From assembly GCA_028284125.1 (NCBI GenBank), contig JANQSI010000022.1, positions 1 to 64,000 of the forward strand: DNA of 64,000 bases, written 5' to 3'. This document shows positions 8,852-17,597 of the stretch, piece by piece (position 1 is the stretch's first letter; each line of letters opens with the position of its first letter). The notes below the pieces were generated by a model. The model worked only from the letters and a program-made list of their open reading frames with translations, ran no database searches and was not told where the DNA came from. Both the position numbers and the translations under genes were made by a program. This stretch comes from Cyclobacteriaceae bacterium (lineage in GTDB: Bacteria; Bacteroidota; Bacteroidia; Cytophagales; Cyclobacteriaceae).

Positions 8852-10023
8852 TAGTTACAAGAAATGTTGGGGATTCCTTCCCAGCCTCTGTTTCTCGCAC
8901 CAATAAATTCTTCGCAAGCTGCGGATTCATCATTTTTGGCAATGTAGGCCCTGGCGCTTGTCAAATAAGCATCCACACTATCGGGCCAGACGTATTTGTT
9001 CCAGGCTGAAGCTTTGATTGCCAAGTCAGAGTCGCCCATGTCCATGTAAATGTTGGCGAGTCCTCGATAGAGTTCATAGTGTTCTGCGGGTACATACCGC
9101 TCATTAATTACCAGTGAATAACCTTCACCGTAAAAGTTCTTGTATTGCTTCACGGCAACTTTATGTGCCATTAAGTAATATTCCTTGGCTGATTCCAAGT
9201 CGGCTAGAAAGTCCTTTTTGATTCTAGCTATTTCGACTAAAGAAGCAATGATTCGATACTCCTTAGCCATTAAGTCCTCATAGATTGCAATGGACTTTGC
9301 CGGGTCATTTACTTTCTTATAGGCTTCAGCTAGCTGGACTTTTAGTGTAAAAAATGGTTTTTCAGGCTCAAAACGTTGAACAAGCTCGTATAGATGAATG
9401 GCATCATCATAGTTACCTTCATCGAAAAATTGATTCCCCTCGAAAACAATATCAGTAACCATGTTGTCTTTGAATTGCTTCATATCGCGCTCCTCAATTC
9501 TGAAAAAATTCAAAGAAGCCATAAGTGTAAACGCGGACTCATAGTCACGTTCCGCATAAGAATCTTTGGCTTGTTGGTAAACCTCTCTTCTTTCTGCCAA
9601 AAGCTGTTCCAGCTTCATTTCATCGTACTCGCCCTTCAACCAAAATCCAATCATCACAATGAGCGCGATTCCAAAGGTTATACCAAACGCATACAGTGTG
9701 GCGATCATGTTTTGGCGATAGTCCACACGTGGAGGTGTGTAAACCGGGCGACTGTATTTCCGCCGGCCGGGATAAGTGTAAGGATTTGAAGTAGAAGTCG
9801 TAGAAAATTTACGGTATTGTAATTTTAGATCGTAGCGGGCTTTTTCGTACTCGTTGGATAGGATTTGGTAAGCCTGATTGACTTCCTTGAACTTATCCTC
9901 CATTTTGGGCTTACCCGGATGCTTGTCCGGGTGGTACTTGACCGCCATCTTCTTAAATGCCGCCTTTATTTCTTCGGCAGAGGCACTTTCTGTAAGCCCG
10001 AGCACATGGTAGTAGTTAGTCAC
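8851..10023 (-). CDS. J-domain (DnaJ-like) membrane protein with TPR repeats
   Basis: 390 residues from a GTG start. The J domain covers about 1-65 with the invariant HPD motif (VKYHPDKHPG), so it should stimulate an Hsp70 partner. A basic linker, one membrane segment (about 107-128) and a long TPR-like helical region (about 145-385) follow. There is no Gly/Phe-rich or zinc-finger region, so this is a class C J-protein, not DnaJ itself. It probably recruits DnaK to membrane-associated clients. Coupled to the DUF3052 gene. Confidence 0.88.
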   Translation of the reverse strand: MTNYYHVLGLTESASAEEIKAAFKKMAVKYHPDKHPGKPKMEDKFKEVNQAYQILSNEYEKARYDLKLQYRKFSTTSTSNPYTYPGRRKYSRPVYTPPRVDYRQNMIATLYAFGITFGIALIVMIGFWLKGEYDEMKLEQLLAERREVYQQAKDSYAERDYESAFTLMASLNFFRIEERDMKQFKDNMVTDIVFEGNQFFDEGNYDDAIHLYELVQRFEPEKPFFTLKVQLAEAYKKVNDPAKSIAIYEDLMAKEYRIIASLVEIARIKKDFLADLESAKEYYLMAHKVAVKQYKNFYGEGYSLVINERYVPAEHYELYRGLANIYMDMGDSDLAIKASAWNKYVWPDSVDAYLTSARAYIAKNDESAACEEFIGARNRGWEGIPNISCN

Positions 10024-10105
10024 AATGGTCTAAATAAACGAGTATTTAAAGCTAAAGATTGCCCGTTTATAAAAAAAGAAGTAAGATAAAAGAGCGGTAA
10101 ATAAA

Positions 10106-10468
10106 TTATTTACTACTCAAGATGTAACCAGCTGCACACAGTATGAGACCGCCAATGGTCGAGATCAAAAAATATAATGCAAACTGTCCATACAAACCAG
10201 ATTTAAGCAACTTCAACCCATCAAAAGCAAAGGTTGAAAATGTGGTGAACCCACCACACAATCCTGTAATTAAAAGAAGGTTTTGATTCTGAGTGAGTTT
10301 GACAAAACCACCGGCTAAAATGCCAATCAACAAGCATCCAATCAAGTTGACGATCATGGTAGCCCAGAATGTTTTTCCATTAAGAAAACTTAAGGACATC
10401 ACTTGAACTCCATATCTGGCAACACTGCCAAAGAATCCGCCCAGACCAACCATCAATAGTTCTTTCAT
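10106..10468 (-). CDS. crcB: Fluoride-specific ion channel FluC/CrcB
   Basis: 120 residues, standard length, with four membrane helices. Family motifs are all present: GGFFGSVARYG, N-L-I-G-C-L-L-I-G, and the G-L-C-G-G-F-T-T-F-S-T-F segment lining the fluoride pathway. It works as a dual-topology dimer that exports fluoride. Its start overlaps the stop of the ACP phosphodiesterase gene by 4 nt. I saw no fluoride riboswitch upstream of the pair. Confidence 0.95.
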   Translation of the reverse strand: MKELLMVGLGGFFGSVARYGVQVMSLSFLNGKTFWATMIVNLIGCLLIGILAGGFVKLTQNQNLLLITGLCGGFTTFSTFAFDGLKLLKSGLYGQFALYFLISTIGGLILCAAGYILSSK

Positions 10469-11043
10469 TTGAAAAACGATTGGGTGTGTTTTTGTAGCTC
10501 AGGAAAAAACTGGTGGAATTCACTCTCAAATTCGGCATAATTCTCTTTCAAACTCAAGGCAGCTACTTCCATTTTGGAATTAAACTTCGTCCGTTTCGAC
10601 ATTCCCGTTAATGCCCGGTCAATACCATCAATGAATTGATAGTTATACAACCAATTTTTCTGACTCATGTAAACCAACATGTTATTCACGGCTTGCGGGA
10701 TAACAGATGAGTAGTTGCTGATCATTTGGTAAAATTGAACTGTGAATTCCTTTAGATCTGTAGATGAAAAAGTGGACCAATTTTTAGCAAGAAAATGGTC
10801 ATAGAAAACATCTACAATTACGGGCGAATAGTGTCCAAACGTAGGTCTTAATCGTTTCTTGCTTTTCAGAACCACTGGGTGAGAATCTGTGAAAGAGTCT
10901 ATTTCTCGATGGAGTCGGATGCCAAACTGAATGTCTTCCTCGTAATTTTCAATCTGATTTCCTTTCACAAAATCACCGATGAAATTTCCGATTTTCACTT
11001 TATCATTCTCACCACTTAAAAGTAAATGTGCTAAAAAGTTCAT
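10465..11043 (-). CDS. Acyl carrier protein phosphodiesterase, AcpH family (DUF479)
   Basis: 192 residues beginning MNFLAHLLLS and G-N-F-I-G-D-F-V-K-G, the AcpH N-terminal signature with the His and Asp metal ligands. A later D-x-F-Y-D-H-F-L-A block is also typical. The family removes 4'-phosphopantetheine from holo-ACP and belongs to the HD-like hydrolases. First gene of a two-gene unit with crcB. Confidence 0.85.
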   Translation of the reverse strand: MNFLAHLLLSGENDKVKIGNFIGDFVKGNQIENYEEDIQFGIRLHREIDSFTDSHPVVLKSKKRLRPTFGHYSPVIVDVFYDHFLAKNWSTFSSTDLKEFTVQFYQMISNYSSVIPQAVNNMLVYMSQKNWLYNYQFIDGIDRALTGMSKRTKFNSKMEVAALSLKENYAEFESEFHQFFPELQKHTQSFFK

Positions 11044-11074
11044 TTTTTGGGATTAGATCAGCTTTTTTAAGGAA

Positions 11075-11105
11075 TTTGTGTTTTGATAAGTCCGACGTAA
11101 CTTTG
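11075..11105 (+). promoter_or_regulatory. Bacteroidota-type sigma promoter for the TerB-like operon
   Basis: TTTG at 11075-11078 (-33 box) and TAACTTTG at 11098-11105 (-7 box TAnnTTTG) are 19 nt apart, matching the published Bacteroidota consensus TTTG-N17-23-TAnnTTTG. Transcription would start near 11112, giving a leader of about 30 nt before GTG 11143. Confidence 0.65.
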
Positions 11106-11142
11106 TTTGCCAAGATGGTGAAATTATTTCACTAAAGCTATC

Positions 11143-11562
11143 GTGATCGAAGACAATTTTTCCAATACCACACGTTCGCACTTGAACATGCTAGTCCAAC
11201 TCGCAAGAGTTGACGGAGTAGTCGTGCAAGAAGAAATCGACTTAATTAAGAAGATCGGTAAAGCTAACGGAATGTCGTCCGAAGAGATCAGCGAATGTTT
11301 TGAAGATCCTTCAAACATTGAAATATCTGAAGACATATCTGACGATACCAAATATGACTACATGTACAACATTGTCCAGTTGATGAAAATTGATGGCAGG
11401 TTGTACCGTGAGGAAATCAGGTATTGTGCAAAGATTGCCAGCAAGCTAGGATATGATGAAGACGTACTTCGTGAGATGATGCTCAAAATCTATAGCGATC
11501 CGCACATAACCGCAGATAAAGAAGCTCTTAAGGCACGGATTCAGACCTACCTCAAGAAATGA
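11143..11562 (+). CDS. TerB-like protein
   Basis: 139 residues, all-helical and acidic. Two copies of the TerB-type pattern are visible: LVQLARVDGVVVQEEIDLI and, further on, IVQLMKIDGRLYREEIRYC, each with the conserved hydrophobic-x-x-D-G pattern. The start is GTG 11143; an in-frame stop at 11119 excludes a longer protein. TerB-like proteins are linked to tellurite resistance and membrane-associated metal sensing, but single TerB genes are common and poorly understood. It overlaps the next gene by 4 nt (ATGA). Confidence 0.75.
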   Translation: MIEDNFSNTTRSHLNMLVQLARVDGVVVQEEIDLIKKIGKANGMSSEEISECFEDPSNIEISEDISDDTKYDYMYNIVQLMKIDGRLYREEIRYCAKIASKLGYDEDVLREMMLKIYSDPHITADKEALKARIQTYLKK

Positions 11563-11981
11563 AGGTAGTTTGGATTTTCATTCTTTCAATTCTAATCAAT
11601 CAAGCCAAGGCTCAATCTCAGGAAGAATTTGAGATAAGAAGTGTTTTAGACGCGCAGGTTGAGTGCTGGAATGAAGGTGATATCGAATGTTTCATGAACG
11701 GCTATTGGAGGTCTGATAAGTTGGTTTTCATTGGAAGCTCTGGGATTACCTACGGCTGGGAAACCACACTTGAGAACTACAAAAAGAGATATCCTGACCT
11801 GGATGCCATGGGTAAACTTTCTTTTGATATCAATATCATAGAGCCATTAAGTGAGGAATTTTGGTTTGTTGTTGGGAAATTTTCCCTTGCTCGCAAGAAT
11901 GATAATCCAACTGGCTATTTCACCTTGATTTTTCGAAGAATTGACGATCAGTGGGTGATTGTATCTGATCACACGGGCTAG
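11559..11981 (+). CDS. Secreted NTF2-like (SnoaL/DUF4440-type) protein
   Basis: 140 residues with a signal peptide of about 18 (VVWIFILSILINQAKA) followed by an NTF2-like fold: I-R-S-V-L-D-A-Q-V-x-C-W-N-E-G-D-I-x-x-F-M-x-G-Y-W, W-E-T-T-L-E-N-Y-K-K-R-Y-P and the final F-R-R-I-D-D-Q-W-V-I-V-S-D-H-T motif. Such proteins bind or modify small ligands, usually with no known substrate. Its ATG overlaps the TerB-like stop. Confidence 0.8.
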   Translation: MKVVWIFILSILINQAKAQSQEEFEIRSVLDAQVECWNEGDIECFMNGYWRSDKLVFIGSSGITYGWETTLENYKKRYPDLDAMGKLSFDINIIEPLSEEFWFVVGKFSLARKNDNPTGYFTLIFRRIDDQWVIVSDHTG

Positions 11982-12049
11982 TAACCCCAATTAAATTTTG
12001 TTTTCAAGCGATTTTTAGGTATATTCTATGCCTATTTAAAATCAGCAAT

Positions 12050-12505
12050 ATGGTAATGAGCTACCGGGGCGCTGAGGCTCCCAAAACCGAAGAAACACAA
12101 TCTATTTCTGTCTCTGACTACATGGCAAGAAAACTGATCACTTTTAAGCCTGACCAACCTATGCACGATGTGGTAGATGCATTAATGAAATACAAAATCT
12201 CCGGAGGCCCGGTAGTGAACGACGAAAATGAACTGGTAGGTGTGATTTCTGAAGGTGATTGTCTGAAAGAAGTTGTCAAAGGGAAGTATGATAATATGCC
12301 CATATTTTCGGGTCATGTAGAAGAACACATGGCGAAGAACGTTGTTACTGTAGATCCTGATTTAAATATTTTCGAAGCTGCAAAGCTATTTCTTGAAAAA
12401 AGGTTACGGCGATTTCCTGTGGTGAAAGACGGCAAACTCATTGGCCAAATAAGCCAGAAAGACGTAATGAAGGCTGTTCTTAAAGCCAAAAGCACGACCT
12501 GGTAA
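12050..12505 (+). CDS. CBS-domain protein
   Basis: 151 residues with a tandem CBS pair (about 20-80 and 90-148): Y-M-A-R-K-L-I-T-F, G-P-V-V-N-D-E-N-E-L-V-G-V-I-S-E-G-D and R-R-F-P-V-V-K-D-G-K-L-I-G-Q-I-S-Q-K-D-V. CBS pairs bind adenine nucleotides and regulate partner proteins. With no other domain it is probably a regulatory subunit of unknown partner. ATG 12050 or 12056 could be the start. Confidence 0.85.
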   Translation: MVMSYRGAEAPKTEETQSISVSDYMARKLITFKPDQPMHDVVDALMKYKISGGPVVNDENELVGVISEGDCLKEVVKGKYDNMPIFSGHVEEHMAKNVVTVDPDLNIFEAAKLFLEKRLRRFPVVKDGKLIGQISQKDVMKAVLKAKSTTW

Positions 12506-12557
12506 TTCTATTTTCCATTCGTTCGTTAATTTTAATTCATTAAATCAATTTGAATAA

Positions 12558-14081
12558 ATGAAGAAGTATGTCCTTGCATTGGCAACACTAGTTGTTTCAT
12601 ATGCGCTCCATTCTCAGGCGGATATAAAAGCCATAGACAAATACATTGAAAAAGCCAGAAAAGACTGGAACGTTCCCGGAATGGCTGTAGCCATTGTAAA
12701 AGACGGACAAGTAGTTCTTGGCAAAGGCTATGGTGTCAAGGAATTAGGTAAGAAAGATCAGGTAGATGAAAACACACAGTTTGCAATTGCATCCAATTCT
12801 AAAGCGTTTGTAGCTTCCTGTATTGCTAAATTGGTTGAGGAGGGCAAGCTTTCCTGGAAGGACAAGGTCCAAGATCACCTTCCCTATTTTAGGCTTTACA
12901 ATGATGATTATGTTTCCGCAAACACCACAGTAGAGGATTTACTCTGCCACAGAGTGGGGCTCGGAACTTATAGCGGAGACGTCATTTGGTACAAGTCGGA
13001 AAAATCTGCTGAGGAGGTGGTCAAAATGGCTGCACATGTACCGAAGGTGTACGAATGGAGAGATGGATATGGATATACAAATTTGATGTTCATTGCTGCA
13101 GGGGAGGTCATTCGTGCGGTTACTGGTGCTCCTTGGGAAGATTATGTAAAAGCTAATTTTCTACAACCACTTCAGATGGAAAACACAGTTATTTCTGTCA
13201 ATGATATTAATAATAACGCAGCTACTCCTCACAAACCAACATTGGAAAGGGGAACGGAAATCTCACCATGGGCAAGCTGGGATACGTCAAGTGCTGCTGG
13301 GGGAATCATTTCATCAGTTGCGGACATGAGCAAGTGGATGATCATGAATCTAAATGGTGGAATTTCTGGTGCTGACACACTGATTGATAAAGAACAACAA
13401 AACCTACTTTGGACACCTCACAACAATTTTAGGTTGAGCGAATCATCCAAAGAAAGCATCCCTGGAAGGCATTTTGCTGGTTATGGCCTTGGGTGGAGCC
13501 TAATGGATTACCATGGAAATTTAGCCGTAAGTCATGGCGGAGGATATGATGGGATGTATTCCAGGGTCATGATGCTTCCAGATCAAAAATTGGGTGTGGT
13601 TATATTGACCAACTCAATGGAAGGAATTTCAGTGCCGCTGGCTTATTATATCGTTAATCAATATTTAAAAAAAGACGAGAGAGATTGGTCTGCAGAATAT
13701 CTGAAAAGAGCCAGGTCATCCAATGGTCACAGAGATGATGTCGAAGAACGGACGGAGGCTAGAGTGGACGGTACTAGTCCATCAAAAGAGATCAGTGATT
13801 ATGAAGGCATTTATTATGATCCTATGTATGGGAATATTACGATTAAGAGTGAGGGTGGAAAATTACGTATTGAATTTGCGGATGCTCCAAAGCTTGGGGC
13901 TACTTTAACACATTGGCATTATGACACCTACCAGATAAAGTGGGACGAAGAACATGCCTGGTTTGATTTTGGAACGGTCTCTTTTTCATTATCCAACAAT
14001 CGCGAAGTGGAAGGTTTAGTCTTTGATGTTCCAAACGGGGATATTTTCTTTCATGAATTAAACCCCAAAAAGATCGATTAG
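12558..14081 (+). CDS. Secreted serine hydrolase, beta-lactamase family (S12)
   Basis: 507 residues with a signal peptide (about 1-20). The penicillin-binding/beta-lactamase fold (about 25-365) shows the catalytic S79-x-x-K82 motif, a Y-x-N motif in YGYTNLM and the H-G-G motif in AVSHGGGYDGMYS. The C-terminal ~100 residues resemble the DUF3471 domain often attached to this family. Members include D-aminopeptidases, esterases and PBP-like proteins; the substrate cannot be told. The convergent YdeI-like gene overlaps its stop by 4 nt. Confidence 0.9.
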   Translation: MKKYVLALATLVVSYALHSQADIKAIDKYIEKARKDWNVPGMAVAIVKDGQVVLGKGYGVKELGKKDQVDENTQFAIASNSKAFVASCIAKLVEEGKLSWKDKVQDHLPYFRLYNDDYVSANTTVEDLLCHRVGLGTYSGDVIWYKSEKSAEEVVKMAAHVPKVYEWRDGYGYTNLMFIAAGEVIRAVTGAPWEDYVKANFLQPLQMENTVISVNDINNNAATPHKPTLERGTEISPWASWDTSSAAGGIISSVADMSKWMIMNLNGGISGADTLIDKEQQNLLWTPHNNFRLSESSKESIPGRHFAGYGLGWSLMDYHGNLAVSHGGGYDGMYSRVMMLPDQKLGVVILTNSMEGISVPLAYYIVNQYLKKDERDWSAEYLKRARSSNGHRDDVEERTEARVDGTSPSKEISDYEGIYYDPMYGNITIKSEGGKLRIEFADAPKLGATLTHWHYDTYQIKWDEEHAWFDFGTVSFSLSNNREVEGLVFDVPNGDIFFHELNPKKID

Positions 14082-14659
14082 TCTTTCTTACTCCACCTAA
14101 GTGGAGGTATTACTTCATTTTTTTCAGAGGACTCAATAAGAATACTGAGACGCTTCAATCGCGTTTCTTCTTTCTTTGCGCTCATGATCCACCAGATTAC
14201 TTGTTTTCGATAGGACAGTGGTTTTTTTTCAAAGAAGTAAGCAAATGCTTTTTGATTCTTTTTGATTTGTTGTTCATACTGAGGATCTAACACCACTTTT
14301 TTTTGCTCGTATGAAGCCCTGGCCGTTCGTTCATTTTTTCTTTTTTTAAAGGCAATCAAACCAGCTGATGAGACCAGTCCATCTTTTTTCAACTCCTTCA
14401 TACGTTTCAAGTTGACATTACTCCAGTGACTGTCAGGTTTTCGAGGGGTGAAGCGGACCATGTAAGCTTCATCATCAATGCGCTTTCTAATACCGTCTAT
14501 CCAACCGTAACACAACGCCTGATCCACAGATTCTGGCCAGGTGATACTAGGCTTTTTTGTCGCCTTCTTGTAATATCCAACCCAAAGCTCTTTCTCCTGA
14601 TCATGATGTTCATCTAACCAGTTCCTGAAATCAGCTGGTGTCGGAAAAAACAAAGGCAT
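14078..14659 (-). CDS. YdeI/OmpD-associated family protein
   Basis: 193 residues with F-P-T-P-x-D-F-R-N-W-L-D-E-H-H near the start and W-P-E-S-V-D-Q-A-L-C-Y-G-W-I-D-G, the hallmark of the YdeI family, followed by F-T-P-R-K-P-x-S-x-W-S-x-V-N. The C-terminal region is basic and includes W-W-I-M-S-A-K-K-E-E-T-R. These proteins have been linked to bacteriocin tolerance, but mechanism is unknown. A second YdeI-type protein of different architecture lies at 39589. Confidence 0.85.
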   Translation of the reverse strand: MPLFFPTPADFRNWLDEHHDQEKELWVGYYKKATKKPSITWPESVDQALCYGWIDGIRKRIDDEAYMVRFTPRKPDSHWSNVNLKRMKELKKDGLVSSAGLIAFKKRKNERTARASYEQKKVVLDPQYEQQIKKNQKAFAYFFEKKPLSYRKQVIWWIMSAKKEETRLKRLSILIESSEKNEVIPPLRWSKKD

Positions 14660-15075
14660 TAAAATGGGATCAAACTTGGCTCCTGGTATTCAACTTTGGC
14701 CTTCTTATCAGAAAAGATGTTGTATCCATAATGTCTCCAGAGTAAATCTTTGAAGTTGGAGATTAATTCTGGAAACTCTTGAATGAAATCCTTGAAATTG
14801 TCTGAGGAGGCTTTGTTCATGAAATGGTTGACCGTCTTCACTGCCGCAATCGTCACGGTTAAGTTGAATTTATCTGTGTCTCCAAGTGAGCCAGCAAATC
14901 CTTTGATTTGATCACACATGTTCGTTTCCGCTTTCTCCGATCCATATTTATTGATATGAATGTATGCTAGCCGAATGTGCGCCTCATGTGAAAACATACC
15001 AGGCTTTAAGGTGTAGTTCTCAAATTGAGATTCAAACTCCTGATCTGTCAATGACCAATGATCTTTCGTCTTCAT
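14659..15075 (-). CDS. Conserved hypothetical protein
   Basis: 138 residues from the Met at 15075. The frame is open to 15147, but a promoter-like TAATTTTG (15088-15081) lies just upstream of 15075, so the shorter start is more likely. The protein is helical and soluble, with S-H-E-A-H-I-R-L-A-Y-I-H near the N terminus and several His residues. I do not recognise a named family. Its stop abuts the ATG of the YdeI-like gene (TAATG-type junction at 14659), indicating a shared transcript. Confidence 0.7.
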   Translation of the reverse strand: MKTKDHWSLTDQEFESQFENYTLKPGMFSHEAHIRLAYIHINKYGSEKAETNMCDQIKGFAGSLGDTDKFNLTVTIAAVKTVNHFMNKASSDNFKDFIQEFPELISNFKDLLWRHYGYNIFSDKKAKVEYQEPSLIPF

Positions 15076-15080
15076 AGGTG

Positions 15081-15088
15081 CAAAATTA
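15081..15088 (-). promoter_or_regulatory. Possible -7 box (TAATTTTG)
   Basis: On the minus strand TAATTTTG matches the TAnnTTTG consensus exactly and ends 6 nt before ATG 15075, implying a very short or absent leader. No convincing -33 TTTG is visible at the right spacing, so the call is weak. Confidence 0.35.
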
Positions 15089-15205
15089 TAGATCTGCATC
15101 ATTTTCCCTAACTGTATATAGAAAATCCATTTTGCCATTCGCAACATAAAAGCTCATTCAATATCAAAGCACCAGATGAGCTAGAATGGCTTACGTTGTT
15201 GTGAT

Positions 15206-16009
15206 ATGGAAATTGCTCTCTTGGGCTTTGTTGTATCCCTATTTTTTTCCTCTCTAACTAATGATGAGTCCTTAACCGTAAATGAAAATCAAAAGGAAGA
15301 TCGACAAGTTTGCTGGATTCAAAATGCAGGGTTTTTCGTTGACCTTCCCGATGGAGATATTCTTGTTGATGCGATCCTCAGTTCAAACGACGCGTTAGCA
15401 AAGGCCGAGGCTCCATACGATGATGTACGATTGATTTTTGTAAGCCATATCCATGGTGATCATTTCAATGCTGAAGGAATCATAAGGCACTTGAAAGCTA
15501 ACAAGAAAGCAAATGTGGTATTGACACCAGAAAGCTTTAATGCGCTTCAAAGAAGAGGACTGGAAAAAGATTTAGAATCAAGAGTTTTTGTTTCTTATCC
15601 TGCTTTGGATGAACTCAAGACATTTAACATCAATGGATTTACAGGCCATATACTCCAGTTTAAGCACTTTGGAGTTCAGAATATCGGGTTGGGACTTCAT
15701 GGTGAAGAAATAGACATGGTTTATCTGAATGGTGGGATTAGAAATAAATTCCTGGTAGATAAGTTGAGTAGCAACTATTCAGATAGTGATTTTTTGATAG
15801 CTAACAAATGGCCATTAAACAGCTCGGAGTATATTGACAAAGCGCAGGAACTCTTTCAGCCAAGTCTTCTTTTAATGGCGCATCACTCCGGTTCGTATGA
15901 TGACATAGTTCAAAAGAACGGAGGTGTGGAAAAAATGGAAGAGAAAATGTCGCGTCAGGAAATGAAAGGGATAGTTTTCACCAAAAGGATGCAATGTCAG
16001 CAGTTTTGA
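15206..16009 (+). CDS. Secreted metallo-beta-lactamase-fold protein
   Basis: 267 residues, with a short N-terminal hydrophobic segment (about 1-17) that may be a signal peptide. The metal motif HxHxDH is present in SHIHGDHFN, and a late LLMAHHSGSYDD segment may supply another ligand. The fold resembles UlaG-like or YcjT-type MBL hydrolases, with D-G-D-I-L-V-D preceding the motif. The substrate is unknown. It is divergent from the 15075 gene and convergent with the nucleotidase gene, only 10 nt from its stop. Confidence 0.8.
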   Translation: MEIALLGFVVSLFFSSLTNDESLTVNENQKEDRQVCWIQNAGFFVDLPDGDILVDAILSSNDALAKAEAPYDDVRLIFVSHIHGDHFNAEGIIRHLKANKKANVVLTPESFNALQRRGLEKDLESRVFVSYPALDELKTFNINGFTGHILQFKHFGVQNIGLGLHGEEIDMVYLNGGIRNKFLVDKLSSNYSDSDFLIANKWPLNSSEYIDKAQELFQPSLLLMAHHSGSYDDIVQKNGGVEKMEEKMSRQEMKGIVFTKRMQCQQF

Positions 16010-16019
16010 TGCTTAATCA

Positions 16020-17456
16020 TTAGTACCTGAAGAATTGATTACAGCTTTCATGATCCATTGTGCTATTGATAGTTTTCAGGTAGCCAATGATCGACTCGGC
16101 GGTTGTTAACTCGCGAATTTCAGCATCTTCAAAGGAGAAAAAGTTGTCATAGATCGAAGGAATGTAGTCATTGGTTCCAAGTGTCAGCTCAACTTCATCA
16201 CTGATTTCAACTCCATCTTCATTAAAGATTTGAATGTCATTCCCTGATCGAACTAAGCTAATTCCTGAGACATGTAGCCCAGCTCCTGATTCAATGAAAA
16301 AATCTTTAATTTCTCGAGCTGTCATTGTAAAGGCTACACTGCCATTATTGAATGGATCCATGTTGTAGATCTCGTACCTAGTAATATCTCCTTGATCAAT
16401 ATCTGCTCGAATACCACCACCATTTTGAATTGAAAAATCCACTTGCATGTACTCTTTTAATGCCGTGGTATAAAAACAGCCCAATTCATTTCTATCATGA
16501 TGCGAATTGGCAAAGCCAACTACTTCTGCAAATTCAGGAGCATTGTTGTATTCCGAAATAGCGTTTGCAAGTTCTTGATCCTCGTTGGTATAATTTGCCA
16601 GGTTAATTAATGTCACTTCATAATCTACAATCTCACGATCTCGAATAGTCATCACCATTTTACCAAGGTGAGACAAATTCCCACCAGCCATGACTACCGG
16701 GATTCCATTGACTTCATCATCATTGAGATTATTTGAATGCCCACCAATGATTACATCAAAGTAGGGAAATTCTCTAGCAAGCGAGAAATCTGAAAAAGAA
16801 CCAAGATGTGTAAGTGCTATATAAAGGTCAGCATCTTGCTCGACCTTCAGATTTTCATAATTGCTGACAACTTCGGTGTAACGCTGGAAAGTGAGATCTC
16901 TGACTTTCCAAGGATGAGTGGAAGGAATCACATCGTCGGGTTTTCCATTCGTTTCAACCAGTCCTAACACGACTATTTTGATATCACCAATCGTGATCGT
17001 TGTGTATGGGTCCGGCTGAACCATAGTACTTGATGAAGCGTCTATATTGGCACAAACCCATTCAAAAGTTGCTTGTGCCATTCGATCATTTAGAATCGAT
17101 ACGCCATAATCAAATTCATGATTGCCAATAGCTGAAATATTGTACCCAACCTTGTTCATGATATCTATGATAGGAAAACCTTTTTCACTGTATTGATCTA
17201 CGATTGGATTACCAGAGAAAAGATCACCTGCACTCAAAAGCAGGACATTTGTTTCCACTCGCTCAGCATCTACAATATGCTTGATCTTAGAAAAATTGTC
17301 CAACTGACCATGCATGTCATTGGTAAAAAAAATGGTAAGCTGCTGATTGCCTGAATCTGTTCCTAACGCATTGTCATCGCTACAGGAAATGGAGTAGCTA
17401 ATGATCAGGATAGAAAATAGATATTTGACCAGATTATTGAGTTTTTGAGTTCCCAT
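16020..17456 (-). CDS. 5'-nucleotidase/UshA-type metallophosphoesterase lipoprotein
   Basis: 478 residues. The signal peptide ends in a lipobox (S-Y-S-I-S-C, Cys about 25). The calcineurin-like N-terminal domain has T-N-D-M-H-G-Q, S-A-G-D-L-F-S-G, I-G-N-H-E-F-D-Y-G and G-G-H-S-N metal-binding motifs. The C-terminal 5'-nucleotidase domain includes Q-N-G-G-G-I-R-A-D-I and Y-N-M-D-P-F-N-N. It should hydrolyse extracellular or periplasmic nucleotides or UDP-sugars, in phosphate or nucleoside scavenging. Single gene, convergent with the MBL-fold gene. Confidence 0.92.
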   Translation of the reverse strand: MGTQKLNNLVKYLFSILIISYSISCSDDNALGTDSGNQQLTIFFTNDMHGQLDNFSKIKHIVDAERVETNVLLLSAGDLFSGNPIVDQYSEKGFPIIDIMNKVGYNISAIGNHEFDYGVSILNDRMAQATFEWVCANIDASSSTMVQPDPYTTITIGDIKIVVLGLVETNGKPDDVIPSTHPWKVRDLTFQRYTEVVSNYENLKVEQDADLYIALTHLGSFSDFSLAREFPYFDVIIGGHSNNLNDDEVNGIPVVMAGGNLSHLGKMVMTIRDREIVDYEVTLINLANYTNEDQELANAISEYNNAPEFAEVVGFANSHHDRNELGCFYTTALKEYMQVDFSIQNGGGIRADIDQGDITRYEIYNMDPFNNGSVAFTMTAREIKDFFIESGAGLHVSGISLVRSGNDIQIFNEDGVEISDEVELTLGTNDYIPSIYDNFFSFEDAEIRELTTAESIIGYLKTINSTMDHESCNQFFRY

Positions 17457-17537
17457 TAGCTTAAGAATAATCCTATGTAAATGTATTGGATATCTGAGAA
17501 CTCGAAATTGCGCTTATCATTGATTTGAGAAGCTTAA

Positions 17538-17581
17538 CAAAAAAGAAAAGTTCAAGCCATAATGACTTGAACTCATTTTTT
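17538..17581 (-). terminator. Terminator after the ArsR/SRPBCC operon
   Basis: AGTTCAAG (17549-17556) and CTTGAACT (17566-17573) form an 8-bp stem with a 9-nt loop. On the minus strand it is followed by a T-rich run (CTTTTCTTTTTTG), 25-50 nt after the SRPBCC stop at 17598. T-rich flanks on both sides could let it work in either direction. Confidence 0.65.
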
Positions 17582-17597
17582 GAAATTTCGATAAGCG

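Noticed and set aside
17511-17597. Wider inverted repeat CGCTTATC (17511-17518) with GATAAGCG (17590-17597).
   Set aside because: The long 70-bp loop contains the actual terminator hairpin; the outer 8-bp arms may be chance and have no clear role.
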